DNA of 64,000 bases from Shimia sp. Alg240-R146 (GCF_947331465.1 NZ_CAMZOK010000004.1:62001-126000); one strand, 5' to 3'. Counted from the first letter of the stretch, positions 51,005 through 60,276 are shown. Made by a program: numbers and translations. Notes: generated by a model not told the origin, from the letters alone.

Positions 51005-52753
51005 ATGAACCTCTTCACCGAGATGCGTGCGCTGGTGATTGAAGCGCTGACTGCGATGCAATCCGAGGGTGTTTTGCCTGAGGGATTGGATTTCAAAAAC
51101 GTGGCAGTCGAGCCGCCGCGTGATGCTTTGCATGGCGACATGGCGACCAACGCCGCGATGGTGCTGGCAAAACCTGCCAAGATGAAACCCCGCGACATTG
51201 CCGATGTTTTGGCAGCGAAGCTGATGGATGATGTGCGCGTAGAAGTGGCCGAAGTGGCTGGTCCCGGCTTTTTGAACATGCGTCTTGCGGCAAACCTTTG
51301 GCAGGGCGTGGTCAAGGCCGCGCTTGTGGGGGGCGTTGATTTTGGCCGCTCCGACATGGGCGCTGGCAAATCCGCCAACGTGGAATATGTGTCGGCGAAC
51401 CCAACCGGCCCGCTGCACGTCGGCCATTGCCGTGGGGCTGTGTTTGGCGACGCGCTGGCCGGATTGTTGGCCTATTGCGGCTATGACGTCACCCGCGAGT
51501 ATTGGGTCAACGATGCCGGTGGGCAGGTCGACGTGTTGGCGCGCTCGGCTTATGAGCGGTATCGCGAGGCCAACGGGCTTGAGTTTGAAGTCAAGGAAGG
51601 TCTCTATCCGGGCGACTATCTTGTGCCCGTGGGCGAGGCTCTGAAAGAAAAGTTCGGCGACAGCTTTATCGACAAACCTGAATCCGATTGGCTTGTGACA
51701 TTCCGTGACATCACCATGGAAGAGATGCTGCGCCAGATCCGTGAGGATCTTGAGGCGTTGAACGTGAACATGCAGGTCTGGACATCTGAGCGGTCGTATT
51801 ACGAAAGCGGCAAGATCGAAAAGACGTTGGAAGAATTGCGCGAGATGGGTCTCGTGTATCGGGGTGTGCTTGAGCCGCCAAAGGGCAAGGAGCCCGATGG
51901 TTGGGAGCCGCGCGAGCAGACCTTGTTCAAAGCGACCGAGTATGGCGACGACGTCGACCGTCCGGTGCAAAAATCAGACGGCGGGTGGACTTATTTCGCG
52001 CCGGATCTGGCCTATCACTATGACAAAGTGAAACGTGGCTTTGACGTTATTATCGATGTCTTTGGTGCTGACCACGGCGGATATGTTAAGCGGATGAAGG
52101 CGATTGTCGCCGCGCTGGACACCGAAAAGCGGGTGCATTTTGATATCAAGCTGACCCAGCTGGTGAAACTTTTCAAAAACGGTGAGCCGTTCAAGATGTC
52201 AAAGCGGGCAGGGACGTTTATCACCCTGCGCGACGTGATCGAGCAGGTTGGCCCGGATGTGACCCGTTTTGTCATGCTGACACGTCGCAACGACGCGCCA
52301 CTCGATTTCGATTTTGACAAGGTTCTGGAGCAATCCAAGGACAACCCTGTGTTTTACGTGCAATACGCGCACGCACGGGTGTGTTCGGTGCTGCGCAAGG
52401 CCACTGATGCGGGCATCGTCGTGGATGACGCCACTTTGGCGGCGGCTGACCTAACAAAGCTCGGCAGTGATGCAGAGATCACCGTGGCCAAAAAGATCGC
52501 GGAATGGCCGCGTTTGGTGGAAATTGCCGGGCGGACCAACGAGCCGCACCGCGTAGCGTTTTATCTCTATGAGCTGGCCAGCGAATTGCATTCCTTGTGG
52601 AACAAAGGCAACGACGACACCTCGCTGCGCTTTATCCAAGAGGACGACGCAGAGACCAGTCAGGCGAAAATTGCGCTGGCACGGTCCGTGGCCGTTGTTA
52701 TTTCTGCAGGTCTTGGTATTCTGGGCGTAACACCAGCGCAAGAGATGCGGTAG
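51005..52753 (+). CDS. argS: Arginyl-tRNA synthetase
   Basis: 582 aa, class Ia synthetase. The N-terminal Arg-S domain is followed by the catalytic core with the HIGH-like motif in ANPTGPLHVGHCRG and the KMSK motif in FKMSKRAGTF, then the DALR anticodon-binding domain (VQYAHARVCSVLRKA ... YELASELHSLWNKGND). AAAGGA precedes ATG 51005. It charges tRNA-Arg in the cytoplasm and leads a run with a SPOR protein, nagZ, scpA and scpB. Confidence 0.96.
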   Translation: MNLFTEMRALVIEALTAMQSEGVLPEGLDFKNVAVEPPRDALHGDMATNAAMVLAKPAKMKPRDIADVLAAKLMDDVRVEVAEVAGPGFLNMRLAANLWQGVVKAALVGGVDFGRSDMGAGKSANVEYVSANPTGPLHVGHCRGAVFGDALAGLLAYCGYDVTREYWVNDAGGQVDVLARSAYERYREANGLEFEVKEGLYPGDYLVPVGEALKEKFGDSFIDKPESDWLVTFRDITMEEMLRQIREDLEALNVNMQVWTSERSYYESGKIEKTLEELREMGLVYRGVLEPPKGKEPDGWEPREQTLFKATEYGDDVDRPVQKSDGGWTYFAPDLAYHYDKVKRGFDVIIDVFGADHGGYVKRMKAIVAALDTEKRVHFDIKLTQLVKLFKNGEPFKMSKRAGTFITLRDVIEQVGPDVTRFVMLTRRNDAPLDFDFDKVLEQSKDNPVFYVQYAHARVCSVLRKATDAGIVVDDATLAAADLTKLGSDAEITVAKKIAEWPRLVEIAGRTNEPHRVAFYLYELASELHSLWNKGNDDTSLRFIQEDDAETSQAKIALARSVAVVISAGLGILGVTPAQEMR

Positions 52754-52836
52754 TCAAGCTGCACGTCGCGCGGGTTTTGAGGAACTAGGCAAGACGACTC
52801 CGCCGGCAATGTATCGGCGTGGGCAGCGAGGCGAAT

Positions 52837-53841
52837 ATGGCAGACTATCCCGTGGATGGTATGGTTGGGCGCGAGGCAACTCGGCCTGTTAATCGGGCGT
52901 ATGATGCGCCCGTGGGCAGCGGTGGTGCGGCCAATCTGGTGAACAAGGCCGGCGGGCTGGTGTCCGTTGGTTTGGTCATCGGCGCTTGCGTTTGGGGATT
53001 TCAAATCCTGTCGCGAGACGTGAGTGGCGTGCCTGTGGTGCGTGCGCTTGAGGGACCAATGCGCATTCAGCCCGAAGATCCAGGTGGCAGCCAGGCCGAC
53101 CATCAGGGACTGGCGGTGAACAATGTCGCCGCCGAAGGGTCAGCCGCGAAACCGGCAGACCGTCTTGTTGTGGCGCCACCGCCGATCTCGATTGACAGCG
53201 AGGCGCCACGGGTACGGGCCGCCGTCGTGTCGCCGGTCGAGAGTGATGACTTGCAGGAAATAGAAGTGGCTGCGGTTGCGCCGATTGTTGCGCCCGAGCC
53301 GATCGATGCGAGCAAGGCTTTGAGTGTTGAGGAACTGGCGGCGCAGTTGGCAGCGGGTGTCGCACCGCTGAGCGGTGAGGTCGACGACAGCGCGCCGGTG
53401 AAAGTGTCGCTGTCAGATGTGGATGAACTTATCAAAGAGATTGCAGAGCCGTCGAAACCGGTGATCAAGGGTGGGCTGAAACGCTCGTTGCGTCCGGTCT
53501 TGCGGCCCGCGGACTTGGGGACACGCACAGCATCCGCAACGCCTGCCATCGAGACCGCGCCTAAAACCATGGATGCAGCCGACATTCCGGCTGGCACCCG
53601 CATGGTGCAACTTGGCGCATTTGCCAGCCCCGAGATTGCCTCGCGGGAGTGGGACAAGCTGTTAGGTCGGTTTGATGCCTACCTCAGTGGCAAAACCCGG
53701 GTGATTCAGAAAGCCAGCAGTGGTGGGCGGACGTTTTATCGGTTGCGCGCGATGGGCTTTGCCGATGTTTCAGCTGCCCGACGTTTGTGTTCCGCTTTGA
53801 AGGCGGAAAACGCAGATTGTATCCCCGTAACCACCCGATGA
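52837..53841 (+). CDS. SPOR-domain cell-envelope protein
   Basis: 334 aa. Short cytoplasmic tail, one membrane segment (about 41-60; AGGLVSVGLVIGACVWGFQIL), a long Pro/Ala/Val-rich periplasmic linker (about 75-250) and a C-terminal SPOR domain (MVQLGAFASPEIASREWDKL ... FYRLRAMGFADVSAARRLCSALKAENADC). SPOR domains bind denuded septal peptidoglycan, so it likely acts in cell division. It is next to nagZ, a peptidoglycan recycling gene. ATG 52837 follows AGCGAGGCG. Confidence 0.88.
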   Translation: MADYPVDGMVGREATRPVNRAYDAPVGSGGAANLVNKAGGLVSVGLVIGACVWGFQILSRDVSGVPVVRALEGPMRIQPEDPGGSQADHQGLAVNNVAAEGSAAKPADRLVVAPPPISIDSEAPRVRAAVVSPVESDDLQEIEVAAVAPIVAPEPIDASKALSVEELAAQLAAGVAPLSGEVDDSAPVKVSLSDVDELIKEIAEPSKPVIKGGLKRSLRPVLRPADLGTRTASATPAIETAPKTMDAADIPAGTRMVQLGAFASPEIASREWDKLLGRFDAYLSGKTRVIQKASSGGRTFYRLRAMGFADVSAARRLCSALKAENADCIPVTTR

Positions 53842-53848
53842 GGGCGTG

Positions 53849-54832
53849 ATGGACCGGTTTGGCGCGACGATTTTTGGCTGTGAAGGCTTGCAGTTAAGTG
53901 GCGAAGAACGCGCCTTCTTCCGCGATGTTCGACCGTTCGGATTTATCCTGTTTGGCCGCAACATCGAAAGTGCTGATCAGGTGCGAGCATTGTGCGAGGA
54001 TTTGCGAGCCTGCGTGCCGCATCATGCGCCGATCCTGATTGATCAGGAAGGAGGGCGGGTTCAGCGGTTTCGCGCCCCTTTGGCGTCCGAATTTCTCCCG
54101 CCATTGGAGCAAGTTGTTGCGGCAGGCGAAAATGCCGAGCGCGCAATGTATCTGCGGTATCGCATTATCGCGCACGAGCTTTTGTCGTTGGGTTTAGACG
54201 CCAACTGCGCACCCATGGTGGATGTGGCGCATAAAGGCACGCATCCGTTTCTTAAGAACCGCTGCTATGGCTATGATTCTGATAGTGTTTCTCGCATTGG
54301 TCGTGCAGTGGCTGACGGGCTTTCCGACGGGGGTGTTCTGCCTGTGGTCAAACACATGCCCGGACATGGGCGTGCCGTTGTGGACAGTCATTTTGACTTG
54401 CCAACTGTCGCCGCGCCAGTCGAGGAATTGGACGCGGATTTCGCACCGTTCAAGGCGCTTAGCGACCTGCCGATGGGGATGACGGCGCATCTGGTCTATG
54501 AGGCGATTGACGCAGCGCCAGCCACGACCTCGGCCAAGATGATGCAGCTGATCCGCGACGTCATCGGCTTTGGCGGGCTGATTATGACGGACGACATAAA
54601 TATGAAGGCGCTTAAGGGGTCGTTGGGGGCGCTGTCGCGCGCCAGTATCGACGCAGGCTGTGACGTGGTTTTGCATTGCAACGGTGACTTTGCAGAGATG
54701 CAGGAGGTGGCGCAGGCGACTGGTGAGATGACAGACGCGGCCCAAATACGGGCTGAGGCGGCTTTGGCTGCGCGCAAATCGCCCGATACGGTTGACATTG
54801 AAGCGCTCTCTGCCGAACTTAAAGCGTTCTAA
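53849..54832 (+). CDS. nagZ: Beta-N-acetylhexosaminidase (peptidoglycan recycling)
   Basis: 327 aa, glycoside hydrolase family 3. It removes N-acetylglucosamine from anhydro-muropeptides in the cytoplasm. The catalytic Asp is in IMTDDINMKALKG and the general acid His in KHMPGHGRAVVDSHFDLP, both conserved; QEGGRVQRFRAP is also typical. Start ATG 53849 is preferred to GTG 53846. It begins 7 nt after the SPOR gene and 13 nt before scpA. Confidence 0.94.
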   Translation: MDRFGATIFGCEGLQLSGEERAFFRDVRPFGFILFGRNIESADQVRALCEDLRACVPHHAPILIDQEGGRVQRFRAPLASEFLPPLEQVVAAGENAERAMYLRYRIIAHELLSLGLDANCAPMVDVAHKGTHPFLKNRCYGYDSDSVSRIGRAVADGLSDGGVLPVVKHMPGHGRAVVDSHFDLPTVAAPVEELDADFAPFKALSDLPMGMTAHLVYEAIDAAPATTSAKMMQLIRDVIGFGGLIMTDDINMKALKGSLGALSRASIDAGCDVVLHCNGDFAEMQEVAQATGEMTDAAQIRAEAALAARKSPDTVDIEALSAELKAF

Positions 54833-54845
54833 AGCAGGCAGAGGC

Positions 54846-55670
54846 ATGGCCGAAAATCTTTTTGATGACGCAGCACCGGAGGGTGCCGACACGCTGGTGG
54901 GCGGGGTCTCTGTGGCTGACCGCTTGGTGGCGGAGGCGTTGATCATTGATGTGGACGGTTTTGAGGGGCCGCTGGACCTTTTGCTGACGTTGTCGCGGAC
55001 GCAAAAAGTGGACCTGCGAAAGATTTCGATTTTGCACCTGGCGCAACAGTATCTGGCCTTCGTCGAGAAAGCCAAAGCGTTGCGGTTGGAGCTGGCGGCG
55101 GACTATCTAGTGATGGCTGCGTGGTTGGCGTTTCTCAAATCACGCCTGTTGTTGCCGCCTGATCCGTCTGAGGAGGGGCCGTCCGGCGAGGAATTGGCGG
55201 CACATTTGGCATTTCAGCTGGAGCGGTTGCAGGCGATGCGCGATGCAGCGGCCAAGTTGATGGCGCGGGACAGACTGGGGCGCGACTTCTTTCAGCGTGG
55301 CGTTCCGGAAAGTGTCGAGCGCGTCCGGCGTGTGACCTTTACTGCGACGTTGCTGGATCTCATGCAGGGTTATGCACGGCTGCGCACGCGCGATGAGTTC
55401 CGCCCGTTTGTGATGGACCGCGAGTCGGTGTTCACCATGGAAGAAGCGTTGGAACGTATGCGGCGCCTGATTGGGTTTGCGGGAAACTGGACCGACATCA
55501 TGAGCTATTTGCCGGAAGGCTGGGAAGACGACCCTGTTAAGCGACGCTCGGCCACGGCTTCGACCTTTGCGGCATCGCTGGAGTTGGCCAAAGAAGGCAA
55601 GGTTCTGATCCGCCAGACAGAGACATTTGCGCCGATCCAAGTGCGCCGACGGGAAGACAGGGATGACTGA
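54846..55670 (+). CDS. scpA: Segregation and condensation protein A
   Basis: 274 aa, kleisin subunit of the SMC-ScpAB chromosome-segregation complex. The N-terminal SMC-neck binding part (VDGFEGPLDLLLTLSRTQKVDLRKISILHLAQQYLAF) and the C-terminal winged helix (about 220-265) are clear. It links SMC heads and binds ScpB. The ATG at 54846 is favoured by GCAGAGG and by the family N-terminus. It overlaps scpB by 8 bp. Confidence 0.94.
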   Translation: MAENLFDDAAPEGADTLVGGVSVADRLVAEALIIDVDGFEGPLDLLLTLSRTQKVDLRKISILHLAQQYLAFVEKAKALRLELAADYLVMAAWLAFLKSRLLLPPDPSEEGPSGEELAAHLAFQLERLQAMRDAAAKLMARDRLGRDFFQRGVPESVERVRRVTFTATLLDLMQGYARLRTRDEFRPFVMDRESVFTMEEALERMRRLIGFAGNWTDIMSYLPEGWEDDPVKRRSATASTFAASLELAKEGKVLIRQTETFAPIQVRRREDRDD

Positions 55671-56355
55671 AGACAACGACGAGAAGATCGAGGCGCAAGT
55701 GGCTGAAGAGCAAGAAGAAAGCCTGTTTGATGCCCCGCCGATCGCAGAGCAGGAACGGATGTGTGAGGCGATTTTGTTTGCCTCTGCTGAGCCTGTGACG
55801 ATCAAGGATATGAATGCGCGCATGCCGCATGGTTGCGATGCGGCAGAGGCGATGGTGCATCTGCGCAAACGCTATGAGGGGCGCGGCGTGCAGGTGGTCA
55901 AAGTGGGAGACACTTGGGCCATGCGCACGGCGCCGGATCTCGGGTTTCTGATGCAGAAAGAAACGGTCGAGACACGCAAGCTGAGCCGTGCGGCGATCGA
56001 GACACTGGCAATCATTGCCTATCACCAACCGGTTACACGGGCGGAAATAGAAGAAATCCGTGGTGTGAGCGTCAGCCGTGGTACGGTTGATCAGTTGCTT
56101 GAGATGGAGTGGATCCGCTTTGGCCGTCGCAAAATGACACCAGGCAGGCCTGTGACATTCGTAGTGACGTCCGAGTTTCTGGATCACTTCGGACTTGCCA
56201 GTGCACGCGATTTGCCGGGCTTGAAAGAGCTGCGGGCCGCCGGTTTGTTGGAGAACCGCCCACCGCCCGGTGTCATGCCCTTTGGCGAGTCCTCAGAGGA
56301 CGACGAGGACGATGACGAAGTGATCGAAGGGCAGTCGGAATTGTTTGAAGACTGA
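55663..56355 (+). CDS. scpB: Segregation and condensation protein B
   Basis: 230 aa. Two winged-helix domains (AILFASAEPVTIKDMNARMP and RAAIETLAIIAYHQPVTRAEIEEIRGVSVSRGTVDQLLE) and an acidic, disordered C-terminus (SSEDDEDDDEVIEGQSELFED). It binds ScpA as a dimer in the SMC complex. The start at 55663 overlaps the scpA end and follows GGGAAGACAGG. Confidence 0.94.
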   Translation: MTEDNDEKIEAQVAEEQEESLFDAPPIAEQERMCEAILFASAEPVTIKDMNARMPHGCDAAEAMVHLRKRYEGRGVQVVKVGDTWAMRTAPDLGFLMQKETVETRKLSRAAIETLAIIAYHQPVTRAEIEEIRGVSVSRGTVDQLLEMEWIRFGRRKMTPGRPVTFVVTSEFLDHFGLASARDLPGLKELRAAGLLENRPPPGVMPFGESSEDDEDDDEVIEGQSELFED

Positions 56356-56442
56356 AGACAATCGGGCTCTAACGGCTTCGTTGGCCTTAAATTCGGCACA
56401 ATTTGCGCTTAGGTAGCGCATGAGCAGACTGGGAGTTTTGCA

Positions 56443-56661
56443 ATGAACGTCGAGCAGATCATCAAGATGATTACCCGAACCATCATGCGCCGCGCGGTGA
56501 ATGGTGGCATTAATGCAGGCATTAATGCGGTGTCTGGCAAAGGCCAGAAGCAGGCAAATAATGGTGGCGGACAAAACGGCGGACGCCCTGTGCAGGGTCA
56601 GAACGGTGCCAAACAAGCGAAGCAGGCGATGCGCATGATGCGCCGCATGAACAAGATGTAA
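56443..56661 (+). CDS. Small basic protein, 72 aa
   Basis: Begins MNVEQIIKMITRTIMRRAVNGGINAGINAVSG, an amphipathic helix with Gly/Ala-containing repeats, then an Asn/Gly/Gln-rich middle and a Met/Arg-rich basic end (RMMRRMNKM). Similar small basic proteins occur downstream of scpB in related genomes, as I recall. Possibly membrane- or nucleic-acid-associated. The function is unknown. A TTTTGC-rich sequence precedes ATG 56443, with GGGAG 9 nt upstream. Confidence 0.68.
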   Translation: MNVEQIIKMITRTIMRRAVNGGINAGINAVSGKGQKQANNGGGQNGGRPVQGQNGAKQAKQAMRMMRRMNKM

Positions 56662-56736
56662 GAGCGCTTCGCCGCCGCTAAATTGATGTCGCCTTGGTTG
56701 TGTGGTATGAGCGACCACACCATTAAGGCGATTTTT

Positions 56737-57942
56737 ATGTCAAATACTCAAAACCAAGACCACGGTTCCGGATATTGGCTGGGGACGTTGGTTGTGGCCC
56801 TATACATATTCTTTGTGATGTGGGTTTTTGCCGGATTTGCAACCTACATCTACCGATCTGACTGGCAGGCAAAGCTTGCCGACGTCGATGACAATTCCCA
56901 CGATTTGGACAGTCTGATTTTCGCGGTCCAACAAGAAGCTGCCCTGAACCGGAAGATGGCGGAACTGGACGCGCTCTTGCCCGGCGCTGAACAGGCTGAG
57001 GTTAAGGAAATAAATCTTGTCATCACAAAGAAGGACGCCTTGTCTGAACTCTTGAGCGAGAGAACCGCGGATTCACAGCGGGCCTTGGCGGAATTCGCAG
57101 GATTTGTGGAGTACCTTCAAGACAAAGAGCACAGGGATCTTCGCGCTATTCTTGCGGGTCAGGACAAGGACCATTTTGCCAAAGCATCAGATGCAATCAT
57201 CGTTCTCAAAGATGCGCCTCTTCCGGTGAATCTGTCTGATGATCGCCGACAAAGGCTGGTGGATCGGATTGGTCATTATTCCGCTCAGTTCGATCGGTAT
57301 CGAGAGCGTGAGGCCAAAATGAATGCCGACCTGGAAATGCACCAGGAAAAGAGCTCTGACGCGGCGATGAAAGCGACGCGCTTACGGGATGTGAAAACTG
57401 CCGCCGAGATCGAGTTGAATGCAATAGAAACGTCGTATGAGGCCAACATCGTTACGGCGCGCGCGCGTTACAACGCTTTGGATACAAAGCTTTTGTTCGG
57501 GGGCAAGACCTTGCAAAGAATGGTGACCTTTCCCACGATTTTCCTCACACTGATTGTCACGATGGCGGCAGGTGGATTGGGCGCGGTTGTTTCGTTTTCA
57601 CGGCGTTATCATTCCCAGAACGTCTCGATGAGCACACCGAAGCTTTTTGTCAAAGTTGGTGAAGGGATCGCCGCAGCCATTGCGATCTTTTTGTTTTCCG
57701 GCGCTGGCATGTTGGCTTTGACACAGGGCGGGGGCAATGGAAACGCGGTTGAGTTGAGCCCGTATACCGTGGCGTTTGTCGCATTTCTTTCCGGCTTTAT
57801 GGCGGAGGACGCCTTTAAGAAAATCCAAGCTGAGGGCGCACGGATATTTGGGAACGGGGACGTGGACGATCCCGAAGGCGATCTCGACGCCGAGGCCGGT
57901 GAGAACGGTGAGGCTGGCGCCACGCCCGTTGCACCCGGCTAA
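56737..57942 (+). CDS. Orphan membrane protein with long coiled coil
   Basis: 401 aa from ATG 56737 (AAGGCG precedes it; an ATG at 56707 is also in frame). Order: one membrane segment (about 15-38), a long cytoplasmic or periplasmic coiled coil (about 50-265, rich in Glu, Lys and Ala), two C-terminal membrane segments (about 265-290 and 315-340) and an acidic tail (DVDDPEGDLDAEAGENGE). I recognise no family. Codon use is a little less GC-rich than in neighbours, which may hint at later acquisition. It has no obvious operon partner. Confidence 0.7.
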   Translation: MSNTQNQDHGSGYWLGTLVVALYIFFVMWVFAGFATYIYRSDWQAKLADVDDNSHDLDSLIFAVQQEAALNRKMAELDALLPGAEQAEVKEINLVITKKDALSELLSERTADSQRALAEFAGFVEYLQDKEHRDLRAILAGQDKDHFAKASDAIIVLKDAPLPVNLSDDRRQRLVDRIGHYSAQFDRYREREAKMNADLEMHQEKSSDAAMKATRLRDVKTAAEIELNAIETSYEANIVTARARYNALDTKLLFGGKTLQRMVTFPTIFLTLIVTMAAGGLGAVVSFSRRYHSQNVSMSTPKLFVKVGEGIAAAIAIFLFSGAGMLALTQGGGNGNAVELSPYTVAFVAFLSGFMAEDAFKKIQAEGARIFGNGDVDDPEGDLDAEAGENGEAGATPVAPG

Positions 57943-57949
57943 ACCGCTT

Positions 57950-57967
57950 AAGCGCTTAAGCGCTTTT
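57950..57967. terminator. 16-bp palindrome at the dcd/orphan gene junction
   Basis: AAGCGCTT occurs twice in tandem (57950-57957 and 57958-57965), making a perfect 16-bp palindrome followed on the plus strand by TT. It spans the stop codon of the dcd-like gene and lies 7 nt after the stop of the convergent orphan gene. A weak two-way terminator is the simplest explanation. Confidence 0.4.
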
Positions 57968-59032
57968 GAAGTGTTTGGAAAGTTTCAGGCCCTGACCTTG
58001 ATAGTTTGACGCGATGCCCGCGCCGTAAAGCTGGTCGGGCACGTCGGCCATGCGTTCATAAACCAACCGGCCGACAACTTGGCCGTGTTCCAACACAAAG
58101 GGTGCCTCGTGGCAGCGCACTTCGAGCACACCCCGAGAACCTGTGCCTCCCACTGCGCCGTGGCCAAATCCTGGGTCAAAGAATCCGGCGTAGTGGACGC
58201 GAAATTCCCCGACCATAGCCAAAAACGGAGCCATTTCAGCCGCATATGCAGGTGGAATGTGCACGGCTTCGCGGCTCACCAAGATATAGAACGCGCCGGG
58301 ATCAAGGATGATTTTACCATCTGAGGCATGCAATTCTTCCCAATAGTCGGCGGGGTCGTAGTGGCCGATGTTGTCCAAATCGACGACGCCTGTATGCGGT
58401 TTGGCGCGATATCCCACGAGCGTGCCGGAGGCGGGTTTCAGATCGACAGAGAACCCGAGGCCGTCGTCAATCACCGCCTCGCCATCCACCAGCGGGCTTC
58501 GGTTATGTAGGGTACGCAGATCGGCGTCGGTTAGCGTGCTCTGTCCTTTGCGGAACCGAATTTGGTTCAGACGCATGCCGGGGCGCACCAACACGGAAAA
58601 GCTGCGCGGGCAAATTTCGGCATAAAGTGGGCCGCTATAGCCCGCGTTGATGCGGTCAAATTCGGTGCCGCCATCGGTGATGGTGCGGGTCAGAAGGTCA
58701 AGCCGTCCTGTTGAGCTTTTGGCATTGGCCACGGCCTGCACGTCATCGGGCAGGGCAAGGCTTTCCATCAGAGGCACGACGTAGACGCAGCCCTTTTCCA
58801 GCACGGCGCCGTTGGTCAGATCGATGCGGTGCATCTCAAATTCAGACAACCGGTCGGTGACGGTGCAGTCCTGGCCCGACAGGAAAGACGCCCGCACGCG
58901 ATAGGCCACAGTGCCAAGACGCAAGTCGAGAGACGCAGGTTGCACCTGACCTTCGGCAGGAGGCTGCGTGACCGAAATCTCACCAGATGTCAGCATGTTT
59001 TCAATGGTTTGGCTGGGCAATACGCCAGTCAT
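57956..59032 (-). CDS. dcd: 2'-deoxycytidine 5'-triphosphate deaminase (two-domain DCD)
   Basis: 358 aa, about twice the length of E. coli Dcd, which fits the alphaproteobacterial DCD family. Deaminates dCTP to dUTP on the way to thymidylate. Dcd/dUTPase motifs are seen in the first half (QPASLDLRLG; NAKSSTGRLDLLTR; GYSGPLYAEICPRSFSVLVRPGMRLNQIRF), and a second set in the second half (EFRVHYAGFFDPGFGHGAVGGTGSRGVLEVRCHEAPFVLEHGQVVGRLVYERM). Start ATG 59032 begins the conserved MTGVLPSQTI; the longer frame upstream is within the tRNA terminator. Confidence 0.92.
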   Translation of the reverse strand: MTGVLPSQTIENMLTSGEISVTQPPAEGQVQPASLDLRLGTVAYRVRASFLSGQDCTVTDRLSEFEMHRIDLTNGAVLEKGCVYVVPLMESLALPDDVQAVANAKSSTGRLDLLTRTITDGGTEFDRINAGYSGPLYAEICPRSFSVLVRPGMRLNQIRFRKGQSTLTDADLRTLHNRSPLVDGEAVIDDGLGFSVDLKPASGTLVGYRAKPHTGVVDLDNIGHYDPADYWEELHASDGKIILDPGAFYILVSREAVHIPPAYAAEMAPFLAMVGEFRVHYAGFFDPGFGHGAVGGTGSRGVLEVRCHEAPFVLEHGQVVGRLVYERMADVPDQLYGAGIASNYQGQGLKLSKHFKSA

Positions 59033-59050
59033 CGTCGTCCCCCCGGATAC

Positions 59051-59082
59051 AAAAAACGCCCGGGCCTTGCGGCACACGGGCG
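59051..59082 (-). terminator. Terminator downstream of tRNA-Pro
   Basis: On the minus strand CGCCCG (59082-59077), a 14-nt interior, CGGGCG (59062-59057) and TTTTTT (59056-59051). It separates the tRNA from the dcd gene; part of the interior may also pair. Confidence 0.75.
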
Positions 59083-59093
59083 GTTCTTAATGG

Positions 59094-59167
59094 TCGGGCT
59101 AGCAGGACTCGAACCTGCGACCTTCCGTCCCCCAGACGGACGCGCTACCAGGCTGCGCCATAGCCCG
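59094..59167 (-). tRNA. tRNA-Pro (anticodon GGG)
   Basis: 74 nt without encoded CCA. The acceptor stem CGGGCTA pairs with TAGCCCG, discriminator A. The D arm begins GCGCAGCCTGG. Anticodon stem TCCGT/ACGGA around loop CTGGGGG, anticodon GGG. T arm GCAGG-TTCGAGT-CCTGC. The C1:G72 end pair and the anticodon identify it as proline. A promoter TTGACT (59211-59206)-N18-CGTTAT (59187-59182) lies directly upstream. Confidence 0.96.
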
Positions 59168-59181
59168 ACGATGGGCTGTTC

Positions 59182-59211
59182 ATAACGAAATTGCGGGCGG
59201 GGGCAAGTCAA
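59182..59211 (-). promoter_or_regulatory. Promoter of tRNA-Pro
   Basis: Minus strand TTGACT (59211-59206), 18-bp spacer, CGTTAT (59187-59182). The tRNA begins about 15 nt further on. The GC-rich spacer resembles stringent stable-RNA promoters. Confidence 0.6.
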
Positions 59212-59226
59212 AAATAGCAACTTTTC

Positions 59227-59889
59227 TCAGGCCTGTTCGGTTTCCTGTGGCGCCTCAAAGAGGGCTTGGAAACGGGCGACCAGGTCTGCGGCCTCGGTGG
59301 CCTGAGTGGGGTGTATATGCGTGGCGGTGCGCATAAGTACCAGAAAGTCCTCGAGCGCTTCGTCAGGATCGGAAACCGTGTTTTCAGCGGGGTCGCTCGC
59401 AACAGGTGGCGATGCATCAGTCGCGACTGGTGTTTGCGCGGCAGCCCTGTCTTCTGCTTCGCGCTCTGCTGGTTCGTCATCAGCCACGGCCGCTTCCACG
59501 GCGTCTGATCCAGATGCGCTCTCGGTCGCATCAAGCAAAGGTGTGTCTATCATCACCTGAGGCTCATGCTCATCACTTGTGGCCGTGGCTTCGACTTCCG
59601 CGCCGTGCGCTTCGTCCAGAGAATGAGACAGGGAGGAGACATGTTTGATGCCTTGCTCGCGCAGCAATTTCTGCGCGCCTTTGATGGTCAGACCATCATC
59701 GTGCAGTAGCTTTTTGATGCCGCCCAAAAGCAACATGTCCTGAGGTCGGTAATAGCGGCGGCCGCCGGCGCGTTTTACGGGTTTGACCTGAGAAAACTTG
59801 CTTTCCCAGAACCTCAAAACATGCGCCTGAATGTCGAGCCACTCGGCGACTTCGCTTATGGTGCGAAACGCATCGCGGGATTTGGCCAT
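59227..59889 (-). CDS. MerR family regulator downstream of ihfA
   Basis: 220 aa. N-terminal MerR winged HTH ([48 protein letters not shown]) with the second helix-loop ([15 protein letters not shown]). The middle (about 95-175) is acidic and low-complexity, rich in Ala, Glu and Asp, and probably disordered. The C-terminus ([17 protein letters not shown]...) is helical. No ligand-binding cysteines are seen. This position after ihfA is conserved in Alphaproteobacteria; its targets are unknown. Confidence 0.88.
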   Translation of the reverse strand: MAKSRDAFRTISEVAEWLDIQAHVLRFWESKFSQVKPVKRAGGRRYYRPQDMLLLGGIKKLLHDDGLTIKGAQKLLREQGIKHVSSLSHSLDEAHGAEVEATATSDEHEPQVMIDTPLLDATESASGSDAVEAAVADDEPAEREAEDRAAAQTPVATDASPPVASDPAENTVSDPDEALEDFLVLMRTATHIHPTQATEAADLVARFQALFEAPQETEQA

Positions 59890-59913
59890 ACCTGCCGCCT
59901 CAAGGTTGAACTG

Positions 59914-60216
59914 TTACTTTTTATTGCCAGCCGCCACGCGATCTTTCATCAGATGCGAAGGCCGGAAAGTCAGGACACGGCGTGGGTTGATTGGAACTTC
60001 CTCACCGGTTTTTGGGTTGCGACCGACGCGGGCCGCTTTGTCACGCACGCTAAAGGTGCCAAACGAGGAGATCTTGACCTGTTCGCCGCGCACTAGCGCG
60101 TCAGACATGTGGTCGAGCACGCTCTCTACCAGTTGTGCCGAGTCGTTGCGGGACAGGCCCACTTCGCGAAAAACGGCTTCACTGAGATCCATGCGGGTCA
60201 ATGTCTTGTCGGTCAT
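59914..60216 (-). CDS. ihfA: Integration host factor alpha subunit
   Basis: 100 aa, HU/IHF family DNA-bending protein. The alpha-type start [32 protein letters not shown] and the DNA-binding arm [40 protein letters not shown] are clear, with the Pro that intercalates DNA. It pairs with IHF beta, encoded elsewhere. Strong ribosome site (AAAGGGGGAGAAG) and its own promoter at 60247-60276. The merR gene follows 24 nt later. Confidence 0.96.
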   Translation of the reverse strand: MTDKTLTRMDLSEAVFREVGLSRNDSAQLVESVLDHMSDALVRGEQVKISSFGTFSVRDKAARVGRNPKTGEEVPINPRRVLTFRPSHLMKDRVAAGNKK

Positions 60217-60246
60217 CTTCTCCCCCTTTTTTCAATGTATTGTAGG

Positions 60247-60276
60247 AGAATAGGGGAAAGGGAAATTCCGAGTCAA
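60247..60276 (-). promoter_or_regulatory. Promoter of ihfA
   Basis: Minus strand TTGACT (60276-60271), 18-bp spacer, TATTCT (60252-60247). It lies between fabH and ihfA, so ihfA can be made apart from the upstream lipid genes. Confidence 0.6.

Noticed and set aside
57950..57965. 16-bp palindrome as an insertion-sequence end
   Set aside because: There is no second copy, no transposase and no target duplication; a terminator-like role at converging genes is simpler.
59094..59167. tRNA-Pro as an attachment site for a genomic island
   Set aside because: No integrase, direct repeat of the tRNA end or foreign gene block was seen next to it; both sides hold conserved core genes.
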